Origin: Pedobacter steynii
Lineage (GTDB): Bacteria; Bacteroidota; Bacteroidia; Sphingobacteriales; Sphingobacteriaceae
Reading direction: 5' to 3'
Length of the DNA: 64,000 bases
NCBI RefSeq assembly: GCF_001721645.1
Contig: NZ_CP017141.1
Coordinates: 4,774,001 to 4,838,000 of the forward strand
The position numbers were made by a program, and so were the translations under genes. Positions 18,420-26,618 of the stretch are shown here, one piece after another. Position 1 is the first letter of the stretch, and every line of letters starts with the position of its first letter. The notes beneath the pieces are model-generated. The model saw only the letters and a program-made list of their open reading frames with translations. It was not told the DNA's origin and did not search any database.

Positions 18420-18449
18420 CAAAGGTAATGTTATTTAGATTTATTCAAA
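18420..18449 (-). promoter_or_regulatory. Bacteroidota-type promoter of the sigma/receptor operon
   Basis: Read on the minus strand, TTTG (18449-18446) is followed after 18 bases by TACCTTTG (18427-18420), a perfect TAnnTTTG box. Transcription would begin about 12-15 bases before the TTG start codon of the sigma factor. Confidence 0.6.
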
Positions 18450-18542
18450 ATAAAAAAATACAGATCTGCGAATTAAAAAAATAGACTGGGTGCCTGTTGC
18501 CGGAAGTGCGATATAGTATCTGTTTTTTGGCAAAACAATCAT

Positions 18543-18572
18543 AAAAAACCGGCTTATCTCAGCCGGTTTTTT
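18543..18572 (-). terminator. Intrinsic terminator of the DUF1080 gene
   Basis: A perfect 12-base stem, AAAAAACCGGCT and AGCCGGTTTTTT, with a six-base loop lies 25 bases after the stop codon of the minus-strand DUF1080 gene. It could work from both sides. Confidence 0.88.
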
Positions 18573-18597
18573 ATGATGTAAATAGGTTGTCTTTATT

Positions 18598-19377
18598 TTA
18601 AAGTTCTCTGATCCAGATGTTACGGAAGCTCAACGGTTCACTTTTATCTCCATGAGATTGTAGTTTAATAGGAGATGGGCCATGTGCTTGTTTATACGAT
18701 GGTAATCCCACATATTGAGTCGGACCTTTCAATTCAAAACCATTCTGTACGACTACGCCGTTATAAATTACAGTTACTTTTGCCGGACTTTTCAGGGAAC
18801 CATCAGTATTGAATGTCGGAGCAGTCCAGATGACATCATAGGTTTGCCATTCTCCCGGTTTCCTGGCCGGGTTGAACAGGGGAGTAGTTTGCTTATAAAT
18901 GCTTCCAGCCATCCCATTGGTATAGGTTTTATTGTTGTAAGCATCCAGGATTTGTAATTCGTAGCCCAGGTCCCCTTTTCCTATTGAAGCCAGGAAAAGC
19001 CCGCTGTTGCCACGAGACTGGCCTTCGCCGGTAATATTTGCCGGAACTTTCCATTCCAGGTGAAGCTGATAATTATTGAAAGATTGTTTGGTTTCAATAT
19101 TTCCGGTGGTTTTGTCTACCGTCATTTCTCCTTTTGCTACTTTCCATTTTGCAGGTTGTGAGCGGTCGTCTGTCATTACCCATTGGTCCAGGTTTTTACC
19201 ATCGAAAAGGATGATGGCATCTGAGGGCGCATTGCCGGCCGTTTTTGCAGGAGTTACAACCACTGGTACAGGGGTATAAAACTCAGTATCTTCATGTTTT
19301 GCATTTTCCTGTGCCTTCGTAAATCCGGCTGTTCCCAGTAGCAAAGCGGAGGTTAGTATTGCGCTATTTAAGTTCAT
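18598..19377 (-). CDS. Exported single-domain DUF1080 (3-keto-disaccharide hydrolase family) protein
   Basis: 259 residues with a signal peptide ending near residue 22 (GTAGFTKAQEN). One DUF1080 jelly-roll domain covers about residues 52-259, starting with IILFDGKNLDQWVMTDD and containing GNSGLFLAS, YELQILDAYNNKTY and the terminal SFRNIWIREL, all usual for the family. The family is associated with cleavage or binding of 3-keto glycosides in the periplasm. It is a separate gene from the large DUF1080 protein at 5041-8484 and has no oxidoreductase beside it. The promoter should lie in the 54-base gap to the next gene. Confidence 0.88.
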   Translation of the reverse strand: MNLNSAILTSALLLGTAGFTKAQENAKHEDTEFYTPVPVVVTPAKTAGNAPSDAIILFDGKNLDQWVMTDDRSQPAKWKVAKGEMTVDKTTGNIETKQSFNNYQLHLEWKVPANITGEGQSRGNSGLFLASIGKGDLGYELQILDAYNNKTYTNGMAGSIYKQTTPLFNPARKPGEWQTYDVIWTAPTFNTDGSLKSPAKVTVIYNGVVVQNGFELKGPTQYVGLPSYKQAHGPSPIKLQSHGDKSEPLSFRNIWIREL

Positions 19378-19431
19378 AGTTGATAATTTAGCTTAAGATT
19401 TAAGGCTAATATACAATTATTGATCGCGGTT

Positions 19432-20178
19432 TTATTTCAAAAATTCTCCAATCAGGTTTTGTCGCTCATTTGTTGCAAGATCAATTAGCTCAAAGCGTTT
19501 AGCAGAGGTAAAAGAGCCTATGTCAGTATCGCTGTTGATGTGAATTGTACCTAATAAAATGACGTATTTACAAGTGTATTTAGTCTGGCTGACCAATTCA
19601 TTGATCCTTTTATCAATGGCTTCATAAATCACCTCAGTTGCTTCCTTCAAAGGATGCCCGGCATTGACAATTCTTGCTTTTTCTTTTAACAGGATTTGTT
19701 CAATTGTATTCATTTGATAATCCATATCATTTAGGTTGCCGGGGATGATGCCATTATTGAGTAATTTATTTAAAGCGCCCTTTGCCGCCCCGCAACAACC
19801 TGTCCCTTTATGTTGTCCGTATCTATGGATCTCACCAACAACTCCTTCTTTTGAAATGCCAATATGAGGGCCATAGTAAACAAAGACTGCACCTTCATCG
19901 GGAACATGACTGGCAAAAGCCCCCATTCCGGTTAGCCCGGTGAAGGGGAATCCATCCAGACCTCCCATTTTAAATGGCCCCAGAAATTCACTCGCCCTGA
20001 CCGGGTATTGAATGCTGTTCACATCATCACTACAAATGCTATCGGCCAGCATAATCTGGGAAGGCTCGAGGTCCAGTCGCTCTTCTACGAAGTCGATCAG
20101 GCAGTTGACGCTGTCTATGGTGGTAATTGCATTGGGGTAATGGGTACGGACCAAGGCCAGTTTTTCTCTTTTTTTCAT
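19432..20178 (-). CDS. LCIB/C-type (limiting-CO2-inducible) carbonic anhydrase domain protein
   Basis: 248 residues, cytoplasmic, no signal. The core matches the LCIB/C beta-carbonic-anhydrase-like family: C49-S-D51 in SICSDDVN, the block FTGLTGMGAFASHVPDEGAVFVYYGPHIGI (about residues 79-108) with H105, and GTGCCGA with C128/C129. C49, H105 and one of C128/C129 are the likely zinc ligands and D51 the partner acid, by analogy with the algal proteins. Such enzymes interconvert CO2 and bicarbonate, although some homologues are inactive. The gene starts 10 bases after the stop of a bestrophin channel gene, so the two form an operon and probably handle bicarbonate together. Confidence 0.82.
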   Translation of the reverse strand: MKKREKLALVRTHYPNAITTIDSVNCLIDFVEERLDLEPSQIMLADSICSDDVNSIQYPVRASEFLGPFKMGGLDGFPFTGLTGMGAFASHVPDEGAVFVYYGPHIGISKEGVVGEIHRYGQHKGTGCCGAAKGALNKLLNNGIIPGNLNDMDYQMNTIEQILLKEKARIVNAGHPLKEATEVIYEAIDKRINELVSQTKYTCKYVILLGTIHINSDTDIGSFTSAKRFELIDLATNERQNLIGEFLK

Positions 20179-20188
20179 GGGGCTGATT

Positions 20189-21199
20189 TTATAAGATAAT
20201 GTTGTTTTTAGGTTGAAGTGCAGGAGGTAAATCTGTTTCCCCCAGCATTTCTCTCATGTCTATTTCTATTGTTCTGCTCATTTGAGAAATAGGTACATCA
20301 TTCGCATTTCCTTCAAAAGGGTTTTCTGTACTTTCTCCCACCACTTCTAATGAGGTGTACACCCAGGATATCAGGACACTGAAAGGAATGACCATCCAGA
20401 CCATATTTCCTTTCATAATACCCTCCATGCCCTCATTGAGTTTGTCAAATTCTTTAAGTAAGCCAAATGGGAGCAGGAAACAGAAAAGTTTAATGAAAAA
20501 TCCATTGATGGTTGCGAACTGACGCGGGTAGGGGAAGTTTTTGATTCTTTCACTTCTTCCCTGATGGTCGTAAAATTCTTTCACCATTCTTTCCATCTCT
20601 ACAAACTGGTAGCTGTCCAGCAATTGCCGGTCGAATAAGGATCTGATGGTTTTCGATTGGAGGCTCATCAATTGTACTGCCCGGTTTTTGGTGGTTAAGA
20701 TATAACGGAGTTCTGCTGCAGGAAGGTATTTTGCCAGTTCTTCATCAAGTGTGGTTTCTCTTTCCGGTATGGTATAGAATTTTTTATACTCCTGATTTGA
20801 TCTGTTGGTGCTATTTTCCCAGACACGACTTTCTCTCATTTGATAACGTAGTGCAGTTAACCAGGCGAAATGCCGGTACACCAGCTGTTTTGTTTCGTGG
20901 GGCTGATGGGTTAGAAAATCCCTGCTCATCACTCCCCATGATCTGCTGCTGTTGAGAATTGATCCCCATATTTGTCTTGCTTCCCAGGTCCTGTTATAGG
21001 TCTGGGTATTCTTAAAGCCCACAATAAATGCAGTCGCTGTGCCTAAGAGTGCGACTACTGTCCATGGAATGGCCAGCCATTTTACACCCAGGCCTTCGTA
21101 AAGCAAGGTGGGGACTGCCCCAATCAGGAGCACCCAATAAATGGTTCTCCTTGTCCAGACAAGGAATTCTTTTAATTGATAGGATCTGCCAATGTGCAT
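20189..21199 (-). CDS. Bestrophin family ion channel
   Basis: 336 residues. It shows the bacterial bestrophin pattern: MHIGRSYQLKEFLVWTRRTIYWVL at the N-terminus, hydrophobic helices around residues 18-35, 38-62, 232-252 and 268-288, the first pore helix with FIVGFKNTQTYNRTWEARQIWGS, and the conserved PFEGNANDVPI segment near residue 295 that corresponds to the acidic calcium-clasp region. Bestrophins are pentameric channels; eukaryotic ones pass chloride and bicarbonate, while a characterised bacterial one is cation-selective. The direct coupling to an LCIB-type carbonic anhydrase gene (10-base gap) favours bicarbonate here. A small broken-looking ORF ends four bases before its ATG. Confidence 0.88.
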   Translation of the reverse strand: MHIGRSYQLKEFLVWTRRTIYWVLLIGAVPTLLYEGLGVKWLAIPWTVVALLGTATAFIVGFKNTQTYNRTWEARQIWGSILNSSRSWGVMSRDFLTHQPHETKQLVYRHFAWLTALRYQMRESRVWENSTNRSNQEYKKFYTIPERETTLDEELAKYLPAAELRYILTTKNRAVQLMSLQSKTIRSLFDRQLLDSYQFVEMERMVKEFYDHQGRSERIKNFPYPRQFATINGFFIKLFCFLLPFGLLKEFDKLNEGMEGIMKGNMVWMVIPFSVLISWVYTSLEVVGESTENPFEGNANDVPISQMSRTIEIDMREMLGETDLPPALQPKNNIIL

Positions 21200-21202
21200 A
21201 AT

Positions 21203-21374
21203 TTAATGTTGATCTGGTTTTGAACTGAATTTACTGATGATGATGCCAACCAGCACTACGGTGTAGAACTGACCGATAATGCCAAAAGAATGCTTTTCAT
21301 CCTTAAGAGTGTTGGTGTACTGATTTGAAGGTGGTGATTTTTCTCATTTTGGTCGGATGATTTTTTGCAGACAT
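21203..21374 (-). pseudogene. Possible frameshifted small membrane ORF upstream of bestrophin gene
   Basis: From an ATG at 21374 with an AGGAACC sequence just upstream, the frame reads MSAKNHPTKMRKITTFK and stops soon after. Shifting frame by one base near TTCAAATCA gives a continuing reading (QYTNTLKDEKHSFGIIGQ, then a hydrophobic stretch FYTVVLVGIIISKF) that ends in TAA four bases before the bestrophin ATG. The total is 172 bases, 57 codons plus one base. Together the two frames look like one short single-helix membrane protein broken by an indel. The rest of the 21200-21514 gap shows nothing I can support. Confidence 0.3.
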
Positions 21375-21514
21375 TTGTTCGGTTCCTGAAATTTATCAAA
21401 AATTAAACCAAGTTGTTTTGGTATGGTCAGATTGCCCGGTTCAGGGAATGATAGAATGCTATCGGGTGATATCAGAGGAATGAAATTCACATAAATCACC
21501 ATTTTGGAATTTCC

Positions 21515-23152
21515 TTAAAGAATCTTAACGAGATAAAACCGCTCAATCACTTGATTACGGGTATGGTAATTCAGGAATTTAGGTTTTAGTCTGGTGATGC
21601 GGAAATAGTCGAAGCTTTTCAGAATTTTGGTGTTGTAAATCGTCTTCAGGACAGAAAATTCTGACTCCGGGATATATACCACCATGCTTTTGTCGCTCTT
21701 TTCCTTTTTCAGTTCTTCATAGCCAGACAGATATCCGATTTCTCCGGGTGCATAAAAATCGAAAGCATCAGAAGCATTCATAAGAATTTTTGGCTGTGTT
21801 CCCGGATGTTGTTCCTGCAGCCATTTCCCTGCCTTCATCCCTGCCTGGTATTCCAGAAGGGCAGGATAAAAGAATAGATAAAGAAATCCCATCAGGGAAA
21901 TGGATAGCAAAGTGCTTCTTGCCATGATGGTCTGTACAGATGTGCCTTTGAACAGTACAAAAGCAAGGATCAGAAGAAGCAGTAAGCTCCCGATGCAGAG
22001 AAATGGTGAAGGAACGCGAAATAACAGGGCAATTGAAGAAAGCATTGCCGTTATGATCAGGAAAAGAACATTCTGAATCCCGAAAAATACTTTGAGACCT
22101 TTTGATTCCAGCCGGCACAGGTATGCTGCGGTAAGGATCGAAAACTGAGGGAAAATGAGCAGGATGTAATGTGGCAGCTGGAATTTAGAAAAAGAAAAGA
22201 TGACAAAGGAAACCAGTGCACTCGCCCAGATGATGATGCCTTCCATAGGGATCTGATCTCTGTTTTTCTTTTTTACCAACTGAGCGATGGCAGTGTAAAA
22301 CAAGATTGACCAGGGTAAAAATGCCCATAAAGTGGTATGAAGGAAAAAAGAAACATCCCCTTTTCCTTTGATTGGGCCATTATTGAAAAAGCGTCCAAAC
22401 TGACTGTCCCAAAAGAAAAACTTTAGGCCTGAAACACCCTGTTGTCCGAATACTGTTTTTTCCGGATGCAGATCAAACTGTACATATAAGGTATAAAGCT
22501 CCGGACTGATAAATATCAGAATCAAGACCAAAGCAATCCACCATTTTGGTTTCAGGAGTTCCCGGTATTGCTTGCTGACAGCCCAATAAATGAGGAAGCC
22601 TGCAAAAACAGGAATCAACACAAAGATGCCTTTTATCATGACGGCACAGGCGGCAAAAAAAGACCCGGCTATAATATGCCAGAAACTGCGCTGCTGAGCT
22701 TTGTAATAGTGGTAGATGCTGGCGATAACAAATGTCGTAATATAGGTTTCAGCCCTTACATCAAAGCTGGAGATAATCAGGTGAAGTGCGGTGCTATAGA
22801 TCAGTACACTAATTAATGCCGTTTTCTGGTCATAAATTGCTTTTGTGAAAAGGTATAAATGCCAACAGCCCAGTAAGCCCGCAAGAAATGAAGGCAGCTT
22901 GTAGGCAAAGGCAGAAATTCCGAAAATTTTATAGGATGCTGCTGCGAGCCAAAACGTGAGATGTGGTTTGTCCAGCCAATCTGTACCACGTAAATAGAGG
23001 TTGATCCAGTCATTTTTTAGAACCATTGTCTTGGCTATCGTCGCGTATAAAGCTCCATCAGGTTCCATTAAATCCCCAAAGAGTGCCGCTGTACTTACGA
23101 TAGTAACGAGGATGATCAGGAGCAGGTACAACTGGTTTTCCGTTATTTTCAT
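21515..23152 (-). CDS. Family 39-type integral membrane glycosyltransferase (ArnT/PMT_2-like)
   Basis: 545 residues with about eleven hydrophobic helices. The first periplasmic loop begins with the acidic motif FGDLMEPDGALYATIAKTM, whose E/D residues are the catalytic hallmark of GT39 and ArnT-like enzymes, followed by GTDWLDKPHLTFWLAA, the second family signature. Such enzymes use polyprenyl-phosphate-linked sugars to glycosylate lipid A, proteins or other envelope targets on the outer face of the inner membrane. The C-terminal 120 residues form a soluble domain. It stands alone. The donor and acceptor are unknown. Confidence 0.87.
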   Translation of the reverse strand: MKITENQLYLLLIILVTIVSTAALFGDLMEPDGALYATIAKTMVLKNDWINLYLRGTDWLDKPHLTFWLAAASYKIFGISAFAYKLPSFLAGLLGCWHLYLFTKAIYDQKTALISVLIYSTALHLIISSFDVRAETYITTFVIASIYHYYKAQQRSFWHIIAGSFFAACAVMIKGIFVLIPVFAGFLIYWAVSKQYRELLKPKWWIALVLILIFISPELYTLYVQFDLHPEKTVFGQQGVSGLKFFFWDSQFGRFFNNGPIKGKGDVSFFLHTTLWAFLPWSILFYTAIAQLVKKKNRDQIPMEGIIIWASALVSFVIFSFSKFQLPHYILLIFPQFSILTAAYLCRLESKGLKVFFGIQNVLFLIITAMLSSIALLFRVPSPFLCIGSLLLLLILAFVLFKGTSVQTIMARSTLLSISLMGFLYLFFYPALLEYQAGMKAGKWLQEQHPGTQPKILMNASDAFDFYAPGEIGYLSGYEELKKEKSDKSMVVYIPESEFSVLKTIYNTKILKSFDYFRITRLKPKFLNYHTRNQVIERFYLVKIL

Positions 23153-23439
23153 TGGAATATATTTGTTTTTCTATTGATTTTTGATCTCGTCATTAATGAA
23201 CCAGCAGCAAGATAATTTTTGAACAATACCTCAGCTTTAAAGCCGTATTAAATGATTGTTATGATTTTAAGGTACAGGTGATTAGGTTGCTGCATTTTCA
23301 ATCGGGATGATCAGTAACTCATACTCAATTTTTATTTTCTATTTTAGAGTCAGCAATTATCATGATCCTACAGCTGACCTGGCGAAATGGATCTGACTTG
23401 CAAATGATGGCTTCGTAACCGCTAAAAAAAATATATTCA

Positions 23440-24447
23440 ATGAACAATAAAGCGACCTGGACTTATAACATTAAGGGAATCCGGACTCCTGGAGTTTCTC
23501 AGATGCTGGTGCATGAGAATCTTGTATTTATAGCGGTTCATTATGCCAAGGCTGGATTTTATGAAGGCAAGTTGTTGTGTTTAAGTTTAAATACAGGGGA
23601 ATTGCAATGGGAATTTGTCACTGATCATGTGATCAATTCAAAAGTTTCGGTTTCAGGTGATCAGGTGTACCTGGCCGCTTTTGACGGACATGTGTACGGA
23701 CTTAATCTGGCGGATGGTCAGCTACGCTGGAAATTTCATACCGGAAAAAATATGTTTTCCTCGCCGGCAGTTGTTGGTGATAAACTGATCTGTTGTGAAA
23801 CCCATACCGGCAATTTCACCTATTGTCTGGACCGACATAGTGGTCAAAAGATCTGGGAGTTAAAAACTGGTGTGGCGGTAGCCTCAAGTCCGTTAGTTTA
23901 TAAAGACCTGATTTTTCATGGTAGTAACAGTCCACTTTTTTTTGCAATAGACCTGAATACAGGGATAGAAAAATGGAGATATGAAGCCGATGGGTATTTT
24001 GCCGGCAGCCCGAATCTTTTAGGAGATCAGGTGATTACAGGATGTTTAAATGGATCTGTATATGTATTTGAACCTTTCACGGGCCAGATCGTTACACAAT
24101 TCCAGACCGGAGGTGCTATTTACCGGAAACCTATAATAGAAAACAAACATATCTTCATTGGCAATGAAGCGGGTGTATTCAGTTCGCTGACTACTTCTGG
24201 TCAATCCATCTCTGTGGACTGGACCTATCAGGTCCCTGAAATCATCAGCACCAATGCCTGCATTGCCAATGGACAGGTTTTATTTGGCAGTGCAGATGGT
24301 CACGTGTATTGCCTGGATAAGGAAGATGGAGCACTGATTGACAAAAAAAACATGAAAAGCATTGTCAGAGACATCATGCTGACGGATGAATTTTTCCTGA
24401 TCGGTGCTGATAAAGGTCAGCTTTCTGCATTTGAGCGGGAGAGCTAA
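23440..24447 (+). CDS. Cytoplasmic PQQ-like beta-propeller repeat protein
   Basis: 335 residues made of about seven propeller blades of the PQQ_2 type, each with the pattern GxVYxLxxxxGxxxWxF: examples are LLCLSLNTGELQWEF, VYGLNLADGQLRWKF, TYCLDRHSGQKIWEL, FFAIDLNTGIEKWRY and VYCLDKEDGALIDKK. No signal peptide or lipobox is present, unlike BamB or PQQ dehydrogenases, so it is probably intracellular and acts as a binding scaffold or sensor rather than an enzyme. Start chosen at the first ATG, which gives a complete first blade. It is convergent with the peptidase gene downstream and has no operon partner. Confidence 0.78.
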   Translation: MNNKATWTYNIKGIRTPGVSQMLVHENLVFIAVHYAKAGFYEGKLLCLSLNTGELQWEFVTDHVINSKVSVSGDQVYLAAFDGHVYGLNLADGQLRWKFHTGKNMFSSPAVVGDKLICCETHTGNFTYCLDRHSGQKIWELKTGVAVASSPLVYKDLIFHGSNSPLFFAIDLNTGIEKWRYEADGYFAGSPNLLGDQVITGCLNGSVYVFEPFTGQIVTQFQTGGAIYRKPIIENKHIFIGNEAGVFSSLTTSGQSISVDWTYQVPEIISTNACIANGQVLFGSADGHVYCLDKEDGALIDKKNMKSIVRDIMLTDEFFLIGADKGQLSAFERES

Positions 24448-24470
24448 GCTGTGATAGGAACTCTGCTCTT

Positions 24471-26144
24471 TTATCTTTTCTCTCTGATTGCTTTAAACTC
24501 GGATCCGGTTTTCCATTTTGGAAAAGTCTGTTCTGTGCTCAGACGATAACCCATATCAAATAACAACCGCACATCTTCTACCATACCACTCATTTCCCAG
24601 GTTTTCTCATCGAAATTATCCTGAGGGGAGTGGTACCTGGTTTTGATATAGTCCTGGGCTTGTTTCATGCCCCATTCTTTTCCATGGGCTACGTTGTCTA
24701 CCCCTGAACCTGTAAACAGAGAAGGAATGCCCACTTTTGCAAAATTGAAATGGTCAGAACGGTAATATAAACCGGAGGAAGGAACGGGATCAGCAACAAT
24801 GATCCTTCCTTGTTTTTTAGCAGATAAAGCCGCATAATCTTCCAGTTCCGACTGTCCGTAACCGTAAATCACAATGTCTTTGGTTTTTCCGGCAAGTCCC
24901 ATCATGTCCATATTGATGTTTGCTACAGATTTCTGCACCGGGAATACCGGATGTTTTGCATAATATTCAGAACCGAGCAAGCCTTGTTCTTCTCCGGTGA
25001 AAGAGATAAACAGGATCGACCTTTCCGGTTTTACCTTTGCTTTTTTAAAGGCTGAAGCGAGCTCTAATAATGCCGCAACACCTGTTGCATTGTCTACTGC
25101 GCCATGATATACCGAATCTCCTTTTATGATTTCTCCGACACCAAAATGGTCCCAGTGCGCAGAATAGATCAGGGCCTCATCAGCTTTCTTTGTTCCGGGG
25201 ATCAGGGCAAGTACATTATTTGATACCGATCTTTTGATACTGGTTTTGATCTTCAGGGAAGTAGTCAAATCTAAATCAACAGCTTTAAACCCGGGTTTCA
25301 ATGCCTCTTTAAACAACAAGCTCCCGTCTTTACCGGCAAGCGTAAAGAGTTGTTTGGCAATGTCGAGACTAATCCATCCTTCTACGGTGGCCCTGGATGT
25401 ATTCTGATCAGCAGCTTCCAGTTGTAATTTTGATTTTGACCAGCCACTTCTGACTACAGACCATGGATATCCGGCAGGAATATCGTCATGGATGATGAGA
25501 ATTCCTGTGGCACCTTGTCTGGCTGCTTCTTCAAATTTATAGGTCCAGCGACCGTAATACGTCATGTTTTTTCCTTTGAACAAGCTGGAATCAGACAAGC
25601 CCGGATCGTTGATCATCACCACAACTGTTTTTCCTTTGACATCTAAACCGGCATAATCATTCCAGTTGTATTCCGGCGCTACAATTCCATAACCTGCAAA
25701 GACCAGGGGGGAATTGGTGATGCTGACTTCTGCAGCTGCATGTTTGGTTCCGGCAACAAAACCGGTCAGAAGTTCAGCAGTGACCGATCCGTTTTTTCCT
25801 TTGATAACTAATTTTTCTTCTGGAATGGATTTAATGTCTACCATGGGTACTTCCTGAAAAAAACTCTTTCCGTTTCCTGGTTTCAGATTTAATTTTTCAA
25901 ACTCCGTTTTCAGGTAATTGATGGTTTTGGTTTCTCCCAGGGTAAAAGGCTTGCGGCCTTTAAATTCATCTGAGGCTAAAATGCGGATATGTTTTGCGAA
26001 ACTTTGTTCATCTATGGCTTTTATTGCTGCTGAGTCGGGGGAGAGGGCCGTGGTAACTACGGTCTGCGCGTTTACACAGAGGCAAATGGATAAGAGTGTA
26101 AGGGTGGCAAAGAAATTACGGGAGTATATTAAGGGATGAGTCAT
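24471..26144 (-). CDS. Exported M28 family metallopeptidase with PA domain
   Basis: 557 residues with a signal peptide ending near residue 27 (CLCVNAQ). A protease-associated (PA) domain lies around residues 130-270. The M28 zinc peptidase domain follows with the expected residues: H330 and D332 (AHWDH), bridging D351 (GAVDNATG), the catalytic E385-E386 pair (TGEEQG), D413 (NINMDMMG) and H465 (RSDHF). It should act as a di-zinc aminopeptidase in the periplasm or outside. All metal ligands are intact. It stands alone and ends 24 bases from the convergent propeller gene. Confidence 0.92.
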   Translation of the reverse strand: MTHPLIYSRNFFATLTLLSICLCVNAQTVVTTALSPDSAAIKAIDEQSFAKHIRILASDEFKGRKPFTLGETKTINYLKTEFEKLNLKPGNGKSFFQEVPMVDIKSIPEEKLVIKGKNGSVTAELLTGFVAGTKHAAAEVSITNSPLVFAGYGIVAPEYNWNDYAGLDVKGKTVVVMINDPGLSDSSLFKGKNMTYYGRWTYKFEEAARQGATGILIIHDDIPAGYPWSVVRSGWSKSKLQLEAADQNTSRATVEGWISLDIAKQLFTLAGKDGSLLFKEALKPGFKAVDLDLTTSLKIKTSIKRSVSNNVLALIPGTKKADEALIYSAHWDHFGVGEIIKGDSVYHGAVDNATGVAALLELASAFKKAKVKPERSILFISFTGEEQGLLGSEYYAKHPVFPVQKSVANINMDMMGLAGKTKDIVIYGYGQSELEDYAALSAKKQGRIIVADPVPSSGLYYRSDHFNFAKVGIPSLFTGSGVDNVAHGKEWGMKQAQDYIKTRYHSPQDNFDEKTWEMSGMVEDVRLLFDMGYRLSTEQTFPKWKTGSEFKAIREKR

Positions 26145-26219
26145 TTTTAGGGGGATAAAATTTCCAAAATAAGTTCTGCAGCGCTAATATATAACATTCC
26201 GGACAGAAGCTTTATAGGT

Positions 26220-26239
26220 ATATCGGGAATATCCGATAT
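26220..26239 (+). promoter_or_regulatory. Operator-like inverted repeat 1 (ATATCG-N8-CGATAT)
   Basis: A perfect inverted repeat ATATCG, eight bases, CGATAT. An identical arrangement recurs 56 bases downstream (26276-26295). It is the distal of two probable binding sites for the ArsR-type regulator encoded at 26307. Confidence 0.7.
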
Positions 26240-26275
26240 TATCATTTTGATGTCATCTATTTTCTTTTAATAGGA

Positions 26276-26295
26276 ATATCGGAAAAAGTCGATAT
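26276..26295 (+). promoter_or_regulatory. Operator-like inverted repeat 2 (ATATCG-N8-CGATAT)
   Basis: A perfect copy of the same 6-8-6 palindrome, 11 bases before the ATG of the ArsR-type gene. It touches TACATTTG (26295-26302), a match to the TAnnTTTG box. A half site CCGATAT occurs again just before the next gene. Autoregulation by the downstream repressor is the simplest reading. Confidence 0.7.
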
Positions 26296-26306
26296 ACATT
26301 TGTATC

Positions 26307-26606
26307 ATGAAACAGTTAGAAATATTTAAAGCACTTTCCAACAAGACCAGACTGGAAATTTTGCTATGGTTAAAGGATCCGGAATCCAGTTTTCCCGAGC
26401 AGCTGCATGCAGGCTTTGAAGTTGGGGTTTGTGTAGGAGAGATCCAGCGAAAAGCCGGACTTACCCAATCTACGGTTTCCGAATATTTAGCTATTCTTCA
26501 ACGTGCGGGCCTGGTAGAATCGACCAGGGTAGGGCAATGGACCTATTACAAGCGTAATGAAGACACATTTGCAGAGTTGAGTAAAATTATCCAATCCGAT
26601 ATTTAA
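26307..26606 (+). CDS. ArsR/SmtB family winged-helix regulator with single Cys
   Basis: 99 residues with a complete winged helix: KALSNKTRLEILLWL (residues 8-22), recognition helix GLTQSTVSEYLAILQRAGLVES, and wing TRVGQWTYYKRNE. The usual metal motif CxC before the recognition helix is reduced to GVCVGEI with one Cys (C42), so it is unlikely to sense arsenic or cadmium in the classical way. A lone Cys beside an oxidoreductase gene suggests sensing of electrophiles or redox state, which is inference. It is followed after 12 bases by an old yellow enzyme gene and preceded by two perfect palindromes. Confidence 0.88.
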   Translation: MKQLEIFKALSNKTRLEILLWLKDPESSFPEQLHAGFEVGVCVGEIQRKAGLTQSTVSEYLAILQRAGLVESTRVGQWTYYKRNEDTFAELSKIIQSDI

Positions 26607-26618
26607 ATAATATAATAT

